Origin: Desulfobacterales bacterium
GTDB taxonomy: Bacteria > Desulfobacterota > Desulfobacteria > Desulfobacterales > JAIPEE01
Assembly: GCA_021737275.1 (NCBI GenBank)
Contig: JAIPEE010000009.1
Span: forward strand, 1 to 64,000
Direction: 5' to 3'
Length of the DNA stretch: 64,000 nucleotides
Part shown: in pieces, positions 10,809 to 22,093 of the stretch
Position numbering within the stretch: the stretch's first letter is position 1
Layout of the letters: each line of letters opens with the position of its first letter
Notes under the pieces: generated by a model
What the model saw: the letters and a program-made list of their open reading frames with translations, nothing else
The model's database searches: none
What the model was told of the DNA's origin: nothing
Translations under genes and position numbers: made by a program

Positions 10809-11236
10809 TATACGGCCCTCCCCAGAAGTTTCTGGCCAATCGCAGTTGCGATGTTGTCAAGTTCACCCTGCAGTGAGACCCTGACAGCTTCAGCATCTTT
10901 CAGGATTCTTTTGCGCACTTCAGTAAGCTCTGCCTGAGCCTTTCGGTTAATATTCTCAATCACTTTTTTCTCTTCTTCTGATGCGGCCTGCAAAAGGGCG
11001 GATTTTTCATCTTTACCCCTGGTCCTTGCGGACTTAAGCCCTTCAGTAAATTCACTATCTTTTTCAGCGGCAGATTCAGCTAATGATTCTATTCCCTGCT
11101 CAAGGCCTTTAACTTTGTTGCCCCTTTCGCTCAGAATTTTGCGAATAGGTTTAAAAAGGACAGCATTCAAAAGAAATATCAATATTACAAAATTGACTAT
11201 CTGGAAACAAAGTGAAAATGCATCAATTTGTATCAT
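10808..11236 (-). CDS. ATP synthase F0 subunit b' (second b-type)
   Basis: Shorter b-type stalk subunit of 142 residues: membrane anchor at about residues 8-26 (CFQIVNFVILIFLLNAVLF), then a charged coiled coil. It is often named AtpF' or AtpX. I place the start at the ATG at 11236 because GGAGG lies 7 nt upstream; the frame is open for eight more codons, which would overrun that site. It is the first gene of the operon. Paired b and b' imply a heterodimeric stalk, as in many Desulfobacterota. Confidence 0.9.
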   Translation of the reverse strand: MIQIDAFSLCFQIVNFVILIFLLNAVLFKPIRKILSERGNKVKGLEQGIESLAESAAEKDSEFTEGLKSARTRGKDEKSALLQAASEEEKKVIENINRKAQAELTEVRKRILKDAEAVRVSLQGELDNIATAIGQKLLGRAV

Positions 11237-11389
11237 TGAACGGAGCCTCCAACTTAGCACCTAATATGTTTACAATAAACGAACTACACCAACTTTTGAT
11301 ATACCAATAGGGGTTTTAGTAAAATTTTATATCCATAAATGGATGTAATTAGATATAATACACCAACCCCATAATGATTAACTCGGCGG

Positions 11390-11419
11390 TCTATAACATC
11401 CACCGGAATACGTTGTCAA
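11390..11419 (-). promoter_or_regulatory. Promoter of the F1 ATP synthase operon
   Basis: Minus strand: perfect -35 TTGACA (11414-11419), 18-nt spacer, -10 TATAGA (11390-11395). This predicts an untranslated leader of about 145 nt before the b' subunit gene. No gene is seen in 11237-11523. Confidence 0.6.
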
Positions 11420-11523
11420 AGGTTTTTTAAATATTTTTACCATCTTTTGATAACATTGTTTCAGTCCATGCAATACAAAATATAACCTTCTGTTATTATA
11501 ATTATATTTTTAGATGATTTTTT

Positions 11524-12630
11524 TCACTCAAACATGAATCGTCTCATACTGACGTTCATTAGTAACCCTATACAGATCATGACAGTGACCGCCGATGACC
11601 CCCCGTAGCTGATAAACGGCAACGGCACCCCAACCACAGGCATTAGCCCCATAACCATACAGATGTTGATAACAATCTGCCAAAAGATCATGGCTGTTAC
11701 ACCGACTGAAAGGATAATGCCGAATGGTTCTCTGCACCGATGGGCAATATGAAGCGCCCATAAAATAAATCCGGCAAGAAGAATCAGGACAACAAGGGAG
11801 CCGGCAAAACCCCACTCTTCCGCCAGTACGGAAAATATAAAATCAGTATGCCGCTCGGGTAAAAAGGAGAGAGCATTCTGGGTACCTTTTAAGAATCCTT
11901 TACCGGACAGCATTCCAGACCCGATTGCAATTTTGGATTGAATAATATGGTAACCTGCCCCCAGGGGATCACGGTCCGGGTTTAAAAAAGTCAGAACACG
12001 CTGTTTCTGGTATTCCTTTAATAAGTATATCCATGCCAACGGTACCAATACGGTAAAAGCAACAATGATAGAAATAAATGTCCGGCGTTCAATTTTGACA
12101 TAAAACGTCATTGAAGCAACAATGAGCACCAGTACAATGGCTGTTCCCAGGTCAGGCTGCTGGATAATGAGCGCACAGGGAATGATTGTTAATATAAATG
12201 GAATAAGCAGCTCTCTGAAAATGAGCCCCTGATTATGAGCCACTTTTGAATAATATTTGGACAGGACAATAATCAATCCGATTTTCATTGTCTCAGAAGG
12301 CTGCAGGGTAATCGGCCCTAAGATGAGCCAGCGCTTTGAGCCGCCTGCCTGTTTCCCGAAGATCAGCACACAAACGAGCAAAACCACACATAACACATAA
12401 ATAACGTTGGCCCACTGATCCAGAGATTTGTAGTCGAAAAGAAAAGCGGATGTCATGGCAGCAAGCCCGATGCCGAACCAGAACAACTGCCGGTAAACAA
12501 GTGACTGCTGGGGCGTTGGAATTCCGGCAGTTACGGCACTATATAGGGTGACCAGTCCCAGGCCGCAAAGCAATACGGTCATAATTAAAAGCGGCCAGTC
12601 AAAATACTGTACAAGTCTGCGATCAAACAT
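11524..12630 (-). CDS. rodA: Rod-shape SEDS peptidoglycan polymerase RodA
   Basis: Inner-membrane glycosyltransferase that polymerises lipid II into glycan strands during elongation, together with the PBP2 encoded 6 bp upstream. It has 368 residues and about ten membrane segments. SEDS signatures include the conserved QPDLGTA segment with its catalytic-type aspartate, LPERHTDFIFSVLAEEWG, and the C-terminal GVPLPFISYGGSS. Confidence 0.96.
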   Translation of the reverse strand: MFDRRLVQYFDWPLLIMTVLLCGLGLVTLYSAVTAGIPTPQQSLVYRQLFWFGIGLAAMTSAFLFDYKSLDQWANVIYVLCVVLLVCVLIFGKQAGGSKRWLILGPITLQPSETMKIGLIIVLSKYYSKVAHNQGLIFRELLIPFILTIIPCALIIQQPDLGTAIVLVLIVASMTFYVKIERRTFISIIVAFTVLVPLAWIYLLKEYQKQRVLTFLNPDRDPLGAGYHIIQSKIAIGSGMLSGKGFLKGTQNALSFLPERHTDFIFSVLAEEWGFAGSLVVLILLAGFILWALHIAHRCREPFGIILSVGVTAMIFWQIVINICMVMGLMPVVGVPLPFISYGGSSAVTVMICIGLLMNVSMRRFMFE

Positions 12631-12636
12631 ATGATA

Positions 12637-14493
12637 CTACCTTTTTACCATTTCCTCACTATCGGGTTTATCCGGCAGCAGATAGGTTTGAATAATTTCC
12701 CTTGCAATGGGTGCGGCGGTACTGGAGCCATGCTTACCATGTTCCACAATAACCGTAACCGCTATTTCAGGATTTTCTGCCGGTGCATATGCAACAAACC
12801 AGGCATGGGACTTCAGATGGCCGGCCAGTTTTTCTTCATCCTGCTCTTTTACGCGAGCCCTGCCTACCAACTGGGCTGTTCCGGTCTTACCGCACATTTC
12901 AATATCCGTATTTTTTAGCCTGGCTTGCCATGCCGTACCTTTTCGTTTGTTTACAACTGTCCACAATCCCTTTTTGATAATTTCCAGATTTTTTTCACTG
13001 ACGGGTAATACGCCGAGCTCTCTCGGCTCGGGTCTGAAAATCAGATCATTTTCAGGAACGGCGGCATATTGGATAATTTCCGGCTTCATCAGCCTTCCCC
13101 CATTGGCAATTGCTGAAATCATAGATAACTGCTGAAGCGGTGTTACCAGATTATAACCCTGCCCTATAGCAATAGAAAGGGTTTCACCACTTTGCCACGG
13201 CACTCCCGTTCTTGCATACTTCCAGGCTGCTGTTGGAATCAGGCCGCTTGATTCATGGTCCAGGTCAATTTCTGTGGGATTGGCAAAGCCACAGGCTTTT
13301 GCATACCATGCAAGCCTGTCAACACCCAGCTTCTGGCCCACCTGATAAAAATAGACATCACAAGATTCAGCCAGTGCGGTATTAAGCGTTATCGCACCGT
13401 GGCCTCCTCTGCGCCAGCACCTGAATGCACGATCACCGTACCAGATAGATCCATTACACTCAAAAACCGTATTTTCATCAATAACACCCTCTTCAAGGCC
13501 GGCCATTGCCGTTATAATTTTATAAACTGATGCCGGTGGATATGTCCCCTGAATCGCCTTATTTTCCATCGGTCTCAGGGGGTTGGTTGAAAGATCCTGC
13601 CACTCTTTATGGGACATGCCGCTGACAAATATATTCTGATCAAAGGAGGGGCTACTTGCCATAGCAAGCAGTTCGCCGGTTGATGGTATAATAGCCAGAA
13701 CGGCGCCGGCTTTGTCCGCCAGAAGAGATTCCGCTTTCTTCTGCACTTCATAATCAATGGTCAGGTGAAGATTATAACCGGGAATAGCATCAACCGTATC
13801 GATAACACGGACATTCCTGCCGCGGGCATTAACCTCGACCTGGCGGCCGCCGCGCTCACCTCTCAATAATTTTTCATAAGTTTTTTCTATACCGAATTTA
13901 CCGATATAATCGCCACCCCTGTTGTCCGCATATTTTTTCATCTTCAGTTCAGCGGCACTGATCTCACCGAGATAACCGACAAGATGGGCGGCAAACTGTT
14001 TATCAATATAGTGCCTCAGGGGCTTAACCTCTATCGTGACCCCCGGCAGGTCAAATTTATTTACAGCAATTGCAGCCAACGCATCACGCCCGATATCCTG
14101 CATAAGCAGCACCGGTTTATAGGGTGAGGCGCCCTGCTGACGTTTAACCTTCTGAATAAAATCTTCTTCAGGAACATCCAGTAATTTAGAAAGCTTTGAA
14201 AGAACGTCAGCCATGGGCCGGGCATCCTTGGGAATAACGGCAACACCAAAAGAGGGCCGATTGTCCACAAGCAGCCGACCATTTCTGTCAAAAACCAGGC
14301 CTCTTGGCGCATCAATACTTTGAAGGCGAATACGGTTATTTTCAGAAAGACGCCTCAACTCATCTCCCTGGACCACCTGAAGATAAAAAAGGCGGGAAAT
14401 CAGAACGACAAAGACAGCCAGGACACAAAATATCACACCGCTGATCCTGCTTCGGAACCAATCGGCATTTACGTTTGTTAAAAAATCACTCAC
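12637..14493 (-). CDS. mrdA: Penicillin-binding protein 2 (elongation transpeptidase)
   Basis: Periplasmic peptidoglycan transpeptidase anchored by one membrane helix (residues about 17-36). It has 618 residues. The transpeptidase motifs are SVYK (in YPPASVYKI), SCD in place of SxN, and KTG (CGKTGTAQ). The start is GTG at 14493, with AGGA about 10 nt upstream. It lies between mreD (110 bp upstream) and rodA (6 bp downstream), the usual rod-complex order. Confidence 0.95.
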   Translation of the reverse strand: MSDFLTNVNADWFRSRISGVIFCVLAVFVVLISRLFYLQVVQGDELRRLSENNRIRLQSIDAPRGLVFDRNGRLLVDNRPSFGVAVIPKDARPMADVLSKLSKLLDVPEEDFIQKVKRQQGASPYKPVLLMQDIGRDALAAIAVNKFDLPGVTIEVKPLRHYIDKQFAAHLVGYLGEISAAELKMKKYADNRGGDYIGKFGIEKTYEKLLRGERGGRQVEVNARGRNVRVIDTVDAIPGYNLHLTIDYEVQKKAESLLADKAGAVLAIIPSTGELLAMASSPSFDQNIFVSGMSHKEWQDLSTNPLRPMENKAIQGTYPPASVYKIITAMAGLEEGVIDENTVFECNGSIWYGDRAFRCWRRGGHGAITLNTALAESCDVYFYQVGQKLGVDRLAWYAKACGFANPTEIDLDHESSGLIPTAAWKYARTGVPWQSGETLSIAIGQGYNLVTPLQQLSMISAIANGGRLMKPEIIQYAAVPENDLIFRPEPRELGVLPVSEKNLEIIKKGLWTVVNKRKGTAWQARLKNTDIEMCGKTGTAQLVGRARVKEQDEEKLAGHLKSHAWFVAYAPAENPEIAVTVIVEHGKHGSSTAAPIAREIIQTYLLPDKPDSEEMVKR

Positions 14494-14603
14494 TATTTTG
14501 CTGTCCTGAGGCTGATACTGATATTAAAAAAATCTTGAACCCAAAAATGTTGTCTGTTTTTACGATTTGGCTCCCGGCCATGGCAGGTCTTTTGCTAATA
14601 ACC

Positions 14604-15113
14604 TTAGCCGGCCGCTGAACCCGAAAAGATCGAATCCCATCTACTCCTGCACCGGATAAAGATATTCAATACTATGGGGCTGGTTAAAATAGCCCATATT
14701 AACTGCGATACAGCCACATGAAGCGCTTGCGCCGGTATAAATGATTTTGGTGACAATATGGCCATTGTACCGAGAAACACAATGTTTTCCAGAGCAATTC
14801 CGGCAACAAATGCCAGTTGAAGAAAAAGTCTGTTTCCTGCATGAAAAAAATTTATAAGAAAGGTACCGCCAACCAGTATCCAGAAATATACGGTCAGGTA
14901 AATTCCAAAAGGGGCACCTGAGAGGTTATCCATGAGAAGGCCAAGCAATAGTACGACGGCAACGCCCTCTCTTAAAGGTCTGAAAAGGGATACATATATA
15001 ATAAAAGGTGTAACGAGATTATAACACTGAAACGGAACAGGAATAAACGGTACAATTGTAGTCTGGATGACGACAAGAAAAAGACCGGCCAGTATATAAA
15101 AACAGATATTCAT
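14604..15113 (-). CDS. mreD: Rod shape-determining protein MreD
   Basis: Small polytopic membrane protein of the elongasome, 169 residues with about five hydrophobic segments. The family pattern is visible in the central LLGLLMDNLSGAPFGIYLT. Its ATG overlaps the mreC stop codon by one base. Sequence conservation in this family is low, so position between mreC and mrdA is part of the evidence. Confidence 0.9.
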   Translation of the reverse strand: MNICFYILAGLFLVVIQTTIVPFIPVPFQCYNLVTPFIIYVSLFRPLREGVAVVLLLGLLMDNLSGAPFGIYLTVYFWILVGGTFLINFFHAGNRLFLQLAFVAGIALENIVFLGTMAILSPKSFIPAQALHVAVSQLIWAILTSPIVLNIFIRCRSRWDSIFSGSAAG

Positions 15114-15943
15114 TATCCGTCCTCTTTTTCATCCGCTTTAATGCGGGCCATTACAAAAACCTCTTCAAGGGTTTCAAAGTCGACAAAAGGTTTTACAGTT
15201 ACAACCTGAAACATACCGGAAGAATTTTTCACAACCCCGGATACAACACCAACTCGTAATCCCTTCTGAAAGATACCGTCGAGTCCTGAAGAAATAACGG
15301 TATCTCCTGTCTGTATTTCATGTTTGCGCAATACATATTTTAGCGCACATTGGCCGGAACTCTCACCATGAACAACACCGCGTGCCCGGGAATTCTGTAT
15401 CAGTGCATCCACAGCACTATTATGATCAATCAGCAAAAGTGCTTTTGCATAATGAGATGCGACATCCGTCACCTGCCCGACAACACCTTCAGGGCTCACA
15501 ACGGCATCACCTTTTTCAACACCGTCATCACTGCCCTTATCTATAGTTATAGTTTTATGCCAGGAGGTAGGATCTTTACCTATAATTTCTGCCGCAATAA
15601 GCGGGCCTTCAGTCTTTTCAGTAAATTTCAGAAGGTTCCGGAGGCGCGCATTGGAAAGCTCGGCCTCAACCAGCCGGTTATTCTTTTCGGCGGCAAAGCT
15701 CAGCTCTTTCCTGAGCCTGTCATTTTCCATGGAAACAGAGGAAAGATAAAAATAGTGACGCCAGATGTCCTTGACAAAACCGATGGAACGGGTCAGGGCC
15801 TTTTGAAAAGGTGAAACGATATAAAGGGCAGTGGAACCGGAACCGTCTGTTGCATTACGTCTGCTTGTCACCGAAAGAAATATCATATTGAACGTGATCA
15901 GAAAGATCACGCCTATAAGCAGCACCATCTTTTTTGAAAGCAT
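15113..15943 (-). CDS. mreC: Rod shape-determining protein MreC
   Basis: Periplasmic scaffold linking MreB to PBP2. It has 276 residues: one N-terminal membrane helix (about 5-26), a coiled coil (about 70-115) and the beta-rich MreC core with GDAVVSPEGVVGQVTDV and DTVISSGLDGIFQKGL. It starts 4 bp after the mreB stop codon. Confidence 0.95.
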   Translation of the reverse strand: MLSKKMVLLIGVIFLITFNMIFLSVTSRRNATDGSGSTALYIVSPFQKALTRSIGFVKDIWRHYFYLSSVSMENDRLRKELSFAAEKNNRLVEAELSNARLRNLLKFTEKTEGPLIAAEIIGKDPTSWHKTITIDKGSDDGVEKGDAVVSPEGVVGQVTDVASHYAKALLLIDHNSAVDALIQNSRARGVVHGESSGQCALKYVLRKHEIQTGDTVISSGLDGIFQKGLRVGVVSGVVKNSSGMFQVVTVKPFVDFETLEEVFVMARIKADEKEDG

Positions 15944-15947
15944 GGTT

Positions 15948-16997
<1,050 letters not shown>

Positions 16998-17206
16998 TCA
17001 TTAACAGCACATGGAATGTGCATGGTTGAAGGTTTTGACTTATATCCGGCACTCATGCCGAGAGTATTGCTATAATATTTTTCGATTCAAAATAAAACTT
17101 TTTCCGGGTAGATAAGAAACCAAAACCGCATAAACAGTTAATCTTGACTAAAATAACAAAACACAGTCGATAATACAAGGAAAATTGAATAAAGCACCGT
17201 GTAAAA

Positions 17207-18298
17207 TTATATATCTGAAGCCGGGACACCTATCTGAAAAGCCATTTTCATAGCCTCATTATGTAAGATTGGCCGAAATTCCTTTATTTTCAGGTTATCC
17301 CGTGAAGGATGGATACGGTTTGACAACAGTATGATAATAATTGAACGATCGAGATCCATCCAGAAAGATGTGCCTGTAAATCCGAGATGTCCGACACTGT
17401 TTCTTGAAAACAGCGTGCCGCTCGAAGAATCTGTTGAAGATGGCGTATCAAAGCCCAGTGCCCAGTCTGTTTTATCCTGACGGCTGAAAAACTGCCGGGT
17501 ATAAACAGTTGGGAAAAAAGTATCCCGGCCATGTTGATATGCCGCAAGTAATTCCACCAGCACCTTATGAATACTGCCCGCTGTGCCAAACAGGCCGGCA
17601 TGGCCCTCAACACCGCCAAGTACATATGTATTATCATCATGTACAGCGCCGGATAAAACATTCCCGCGCCAAGGGCAATCTTCGGTTGCAGCAAAAACTT
17701 TTTCGGATTGTTTCTCTCCGGGGCTTAAAAAGAAAAGATTTTCAAGACCAAGCGGCTTATAAATATGTTTACCGACAAAACAGTCAAGGGACGTGCCGGT
17801 TATGGTTTCAATCACCCAGTTTAAAATTATAAAGCCCAGATCACTGTATAATGTGCGTTGGCCGACCGCATTCACAAGCGGCTCATTTACGAGCAGCTCA
17901 TGGAGGGCATGTTTTCTTTTTTCAGGCTCGATTAAAACCAGCCGTTTATAATAAGGAAGCCAGGCCGGCAGCCCGGATCTGTGGCAAAGAAGATTCCTGA
18001 TAGTAATGGGGGCTTTATCAGTACCTTTAAATTCAGGAATGATAGACGCAAGCTGCTGACCAAGGAATAATTTTTTTTTTTGAACCAGAATCATTATGGC
18101 CGGTGTTGTTGCAAGGGGTTTGGTCAGAGACGCCAGATCAAACAGTGTATCAACGGTTACTTTTTCACCATTACTGATATTGGTCTGTCCATAAGCTTTA
18201 TGAAAGATTATTTCATCTTTTTTTGCCACCAGAAGTACGGCGCCGGGAAAGACTCCATCTTCAATAGCCCGCTGCATCAAAACATCCGTTTTTTCCAT
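17207..18298 (-). CDS. Beta-lactamase/PBP-fold serine hydrolase
   Basis: Class C beta-lactamase-fold protein of 363 residues. The nucleophile motif is SLTK at residues 57-60, the second motif is YSD (about 154-156, with D where many have N), and the third is a HLGFTGT segment in place of KTG. No obvious signal peptide is present, which points to a cytoplasmic esterase or peptidase rather than an exported beta-lactamase. It starts 9 bp after the LD-carboxypeptidase stop, so the pair may recycle wall peptides; that role is inference. Confidence 0.8.
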   Translation of the reverse strand: MEKTDVLMQRAIEDGVFPGAVLLVAKKDEIIFHKAYGQTNISNGEKVTVDTLFDLASLTKPLATTPAIMILVQKKKLFLGQQLASIIPEFKGTDKAPITIRNLLCHRSGLPAWLPYYKRLVLIEPEKRKHALHELLVNEPLVNAVGQRTLYSDLGFIILNWVIETITGTSLDCFVGKHIYKPLGLENLFFLSPGEKQSEKVFAATEDCPWRGNVLSGAVHDDNTYVLGGVEGHAGLFGTAGSIHKVLVELLAAYQHGRDTFFPTVYTRQFFSRQDKTDWALGFDTPSSTDSSSGTLFSRNSVGHLGFTGTSFWMDLDRSIIIILLSNRIHPSRDNLKIKEFRPILHNEAMKMAFQIGVPASDI

Positions 18299-18307
18299 GC
18301 AGATATC

Positions 18308-19243
18308 TTAGACTCCCCTTTGTTTACTGTAAGCTACCTGTTTGCTTACAATAATAGCATTCCTCTCAGTATCCAGCGTTACCATAGCGCCAACCGGAAC
18401 TGTAATATTCTCATCTTCATGACCAATAGCAAACCCGCACAATATGGGAATTTTTTCGTCTCGAACAAGATCTGAAATCAGATTATGAATTTCAGAAATA
18501 TCACCACAATCCCTGAAACTGCCAACAGCAAGGCCCGCAATATCATCAAAGCAGCCTGCCAGTTTCAGATGCATCAGCTTTCGGTCTATCCGGTAGAGCG
18601 CCTCACCCCTATCCTCAAGAAAAAGAATGGCGCCTTTAAAATCCGGCGCATAGGGCGTACCGGTTGTATGGCATAACAGACTCAAATTACCGCCAACAAG
18701 CGGCCCGCCTGCATGACCGGATCTGATAATTACCGGACTTTCAGGAACAATATTTTCCCAGATATCGGCAGTAAACGCTTCAAAAAATCTCTTTTTTGTA
18801 TTTTCAGTTGATGCCGGAAGGGTTGTTACCAATGGCGTATGAAATGTAACCAGACCGCACTTTCTGTAAAATGCATTCAACAACACGGTAATATCACTGA
18901 AACCGGCAAAAATCTTCGGGTTATCCCTGATCACATCAAAATCAAGAAGTGAAAGGATCCGCATCACACCATAACCGCCGCGGGCACAGAAAATTGCCTT
19001 GATATCCGGATCTGCAAAAAGCGTGTTCAATAATTTTGCACGTTCAAAATCAGAGCCGGCCAGATACCCAGTCCGGTTAAAAATCTCTTCAGGAACGTGG
19101 ACAATAAACCCCATATTCTCCAGAACACTGATGCCCTGCATAAGCATGTGCTTATCAAAGGGGCTTGCAGGTGCTGCAATGGCAACGGTGTCGCCGGGTG
19201 ATATCAAGCCGGGAAATTGTGCATTCTGTTCTTTATCAGTCAT
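18308..19243 (-). CDS. ldcA: LD-carboxypeptidase (peptidase family S66)
   Basis: Cytoplasmic serine peptidase that removes the terminal D-alanine from murein tetrapeptides during wall recycling. It has 311 residues. The nucleophile is S116 in GFSD, preceded by the conserved CARGGYGVMR. The remaining catalytic residues fit the glutamate in LFLEDRGEALYRIDR and the histidine in GHEDENITVPVG. It is cotranscribed with the serine hydrolase downstream. Confidence 0.92.
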   Translation of the reverse strand: MTDKEQNAQFPGLISPGDTVAIAAPASPFDKHMLMQGISVLENMGFIVHVPEEIFNRTGYLAGSDFERAKLLNTLFADPDIKAIFCARGGYGVMRILSLLDFDVIRDNPKIFAGFSDITVLLNAFYRKCGLVTFHTPLVTTLPASTENTKKRFFEAFTADIWENIVPESPVIIRSGHAGGPLVGGNLSLLCHTTGTPYAPDFKGAILFLEDRGEALYRIDRKLMHLKLAGCFDDIAGLAVGSFRDCGDISEIHNLISDLVRDEKIPILCGFAIGHEDENITVPVGAMVTLDTERNAIIVSKQVAYSKQRGV

Positions 19244-19320
19244 AGATTATCGTATTATATTGTAAAAATTTCAGGTTGTTATTTCGATTTTAAAATATTA
19301 ATCAGATAACACAACATACC

Positions 19321-19349
19321 TTGACATGACAAGGGCAAAGTGATAGAAG
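19321..19349 (+). promoter_or_regulatory. Promoter of tRNA-Pro
   Basis: TTGACA (19321-19326), 17-nt spacer, TAGAAG (19344-19349), with a predicted start near 19356, five bases before the mature tRNA. Confidence 0.65.
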
Positions 19350-19359
19350 CCCATTCAAG

Positions 19360-19437
<78 letters not shown>

Positions 19438-19449
19438 AAAAAACTAATA

Positions 19450-19480
19450 AAAGCCGTTTGCTGATGCAGACGGCTTTTTG
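19450..19480 (+). terminator. Terminator after tRNA-Pro
   Basis: Hairpin AAAGCCGTTTGC / GCAGACGGCTTT with a 4-nt loop, followed by a T-rich run (TTTTTGTTTTG). Confidence 0.9.
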
Positions 19481-19592
19481 TTTTGTGTATTATGGTAAAG
19501 GATTTTGCTCTTGTTGTTGTGGGATTTTGAAATTTAATCTCTGTTTTATAGACTTATGTGAGGATTTAGAGGGACGTACATTAAATAATAAA

Positions 19593-20346
19593 TTAAAATA
19601 ACCTGAATTTATTTTCTGCCGCAACCCCCCTTCCACGTTTTATCGCATGTCTCACCGCTGCCAGGGTCATACTCAAATTTGACTCAATTTCGGGCTGCGT
19701 CATTCCAATTTCTTCATACGCGCCCAAAAACATAACAAATTTTTTGCCTGCACTGTGCTGCGCTGCCTGTCACTCGAAAAAAGATCGTGCAGTTTAATTT
19801 CTGTCAACTTCCCCACCTTTTTTGCAACCGATTCTAAATCCAGACCTTTTGATTCCTTGAGCACATAACCGGTATCCTGCCAAGGCGGCGACACTTTCAC
19901 GAAAAAGGAACTAAGGCCGCAATAAGGATATTTTTCAAGGCCGGAAATATCCCGGACAATCCCAGCTCTCAATGGATTCAAGTGGATGTATCGTACAAGC
20001 TCAAGCAAATAGATATCTTCCTGGCACAGGATAGGTTTGTATCGGTTTTGAAAAAGATGGCCGTGCCTGCTATGCTTTCTGTTGAAAGAAACAGCGTAAC
20101 CCGTCAAAATACGCTGCATGACTCGCGATATTTCAACACCGCCGGTTCTTAAGAGAAGATGAAAATGATTAGGTATAAGTGCCCATGCAAAATATCCTGT
20201 ATGGGTTTCATCAATAATATTGCCGAGACGTTCTATGAAATTATTCCGATCATCGTCATCAAGAAAGATCTTGCGCGGCGTTCGATCCCTCTGACAATAA
20301 TATGGTGCAGCGCACCTGACGCGTCTATTCCGGCTTTTCTTGGCAT
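19593..20346 (-). pseudogene. REP-associated tyrosine transposase (Y1_Tnp), two frameshifts
   Basis: Single-strand HUH-type transposase of the REP/IS200-like family, whose full length would be about 251 residues. The central part is open and shows the HUH motif in PNHFHLLLRTG and the catalytic-tyrosine region (FNRKHSRHGHLFQNRY). The family N-terminus (MPRKAGIDASGALHHIIVRG) is present from 20346 but in another frame, with a shift near 20273-20279. The family C-terminus (YEEIGMTQPEIESN... to RGRGVAAENK) continues past the apparent stop in a third frame, with a shift near 19718-19724. Both shifts lie in GCGCG-like tracts. It is therefore a decayed gene, unless the shifts are sequencing errors. 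Confidence 0.85.
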
Positions 20347-20578
20347 ATGGGCAATATGTCAAAATCTTTTTTTCTGTCAAACTTATGTTTTAATGTACGT
20401 TCCCTATCATTCTTGGTCACCTATTAAAAACCATTCCATATCTTATTCTCCTGCGCTGGCCGATCATTAATCGGTAAATTAAATCGTACTAACTATCCTT
20501 TTGGTAAACATAATTTCTTAAAGCCTTTAGGCCTGACCTCATTATTTTCATCATGTTTTATGACCTTTGGATTAACGT

Positions 20579-22066
20579 TTATTGTTTATAACTATCTTTC
20601 AAAATCGGGGGTGTTTTCAAATTACTGATTCTCTCCTCTTCCATGAGTCTCGCGAATTCGATGGTTGTGTTGTCCTCAAGATAAGGTCCTATGATCTGTA
20701 CCCCGACAGGCAGGCCTGTTGAAGTAAAGCCTATAGGCGCAATAGTAGCTGGTAAATAAGCGACTTGGCTTAATGATATCCATGGCTCCATAACTTCCCA
20801 GTATGGTTCATCCCGATCATTGATGCGTAGAATACGCTGAGACATATCTGTATGATCATGATGAAATGCGGCTATTCGGGCTGGAGGGCACAATAAAACA
20901 TCAATGTCTTCGAAAAAGTCTTCCCATTTTTGACGCATAATAGCTCTTTTCTGATTTAAAATATGCCAGTCACGGTGATACGCGGTCAAAGCGCGTATTT
21001 CTCTCGCTGTTTCACTTTGATCAGTCTCTTTCAGTTTTTTCAGCCGGCTAACGGCCTCTATGAATGCTTCCTCCGATTCCTCCCGGCTACAAGCCATTGT
21101 ATAAAACTGATTGTATAATCTATAACATTTTTCCAAATCAATATCAGGTATGCGAGCCTTAATATCTACGCCGGACTTTTTTAGTTGTTCGGTCATATTT
21201 TGCAGACAATTACCCACTTCACTATCAATGGGGTAAGTCTTGTCATCAAGCCATATCCCGACCTTAAATTCTTTCAGCCTTTTTTTTCTGGCCTGCGGCA
21301 ACTCTATCCTGATTGCTTTTTTCTGATAAGAAGGCGATCCAACAATAATATTCATCGCCAGCCGTAAATCTTCTGCGCTACGGGCAAGAGGGCCGTATAC
21401 CAAAAGATCATACTCGGCTGTATAATTAATTATATCCCCTTTTAAAGGTTTCCCGATATAATGCGGTGATACGATACCATATGAGGGTTTATGACCATAA
21501 ACGCCACAGAAATGGGCGGGGATCCTGATTGATCCACCAATATCCGAACCGATCTCCAGTCCGGTTAACCCTGCTGATAGCGCTGCTGCTGAACCGCCTG
21601 ATGATCCGCCGGGAGTTTTTTTAATATCCCAGGGATTATTGGTCTGACCATATAATTCATTGTAAGTTTGAACATCTATATAGAATAAGGATACATTCGT
21701 CTTTCCAAAAATGATCGCCCCGGCATTCTTTAACGATTGGGCCAGATCTGCGTCTTTTGGCGCTATATAGTCCTTGAATTCCGGAGATCCATCAGTACAT
21801 GGCATACCAGTAACCTTGACCATATCTTTAACTGTCATTGGCAGCCCATGTAAAGGCCCTGTATCTTCTCCTTTGGCAAGGCTTTCATCTGCTGCGCGGG
21901 CCAATATTCTCGCTTTTTCAAAATCAGTCGCCACAATAGCGTTTACTATCGGGTTTAAACGCTTATATCTCTCTATATAAATTTCCAGCAATTCAAGTGA
22001 ACTGATCGACTTGCTTTTTAAAGCGCTTACTAACTTTGTGGCAGAAAGGTTTGCTATGTTATTCAT
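20579..22066 (-). CDS. Amidase (amidase signature family)
   Basis: Cytoplasmic amide hydrolase of 495 residues. The Ser-cisSer-Lys triad is visible: K80 (MTVKD), S155 (GGSSGGSAAALSAG) and S179 (GSDIGGSIRIPA). Family members include enantioselective amidases, indoleacetamide hydrolases and GatA; the absence of gatB and gatC nearby and the divergent C-terminus argue against GatA. The physiological substrate is not predictable. It lies alone within the putative tRNA-Pro island. Confidence 0.9.
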   Translation of the reverse strand: MNNIANLSATKLVSALKSKSISSLELLEIYIERYKRLNPIVNAIVATDFEKARILARAADESLAKGEDTGPLHGLPMTVKDMVKVTGMPCTDGSPEFKDYIAPKDADLAQSLKNAGAIIFGKTNVSLFYIDVQTYNELYGQTNNPWDIKKTPGGSSGGSAAALSAGLTGLEIGSDIGGSIRIPAHFCGVYGHKPSYGIVSPHYIGKPLKGDIINYTAEYDLLVYGPLARSAEDLRLAMNIIVGSPSYQKKAIRIELPQARKKRLKEFKVGIWLDDKTYPIDSEVGNCLQNMTEQLKKSGVDIKARIPDIDLEKCYRLYNQFYTMACSREESEEAFIEAVSRLKKLKETDQSETAREIRALTAYHRDWHILNQKRAIMRQKWEDFFEDIDVLLCPPARIAAFHHDHTDMSQRILRINDRDEPYWEVMEPWISLSQVAYLPATIAPIGFTSTGLPVGVQIIGPYLEDNTTIEFARLMEEERISNLKTPPILKDSYKQ

Positions 22067-22093
22067 AATGTTTGCTTTCTAAAAAAAATGGTT

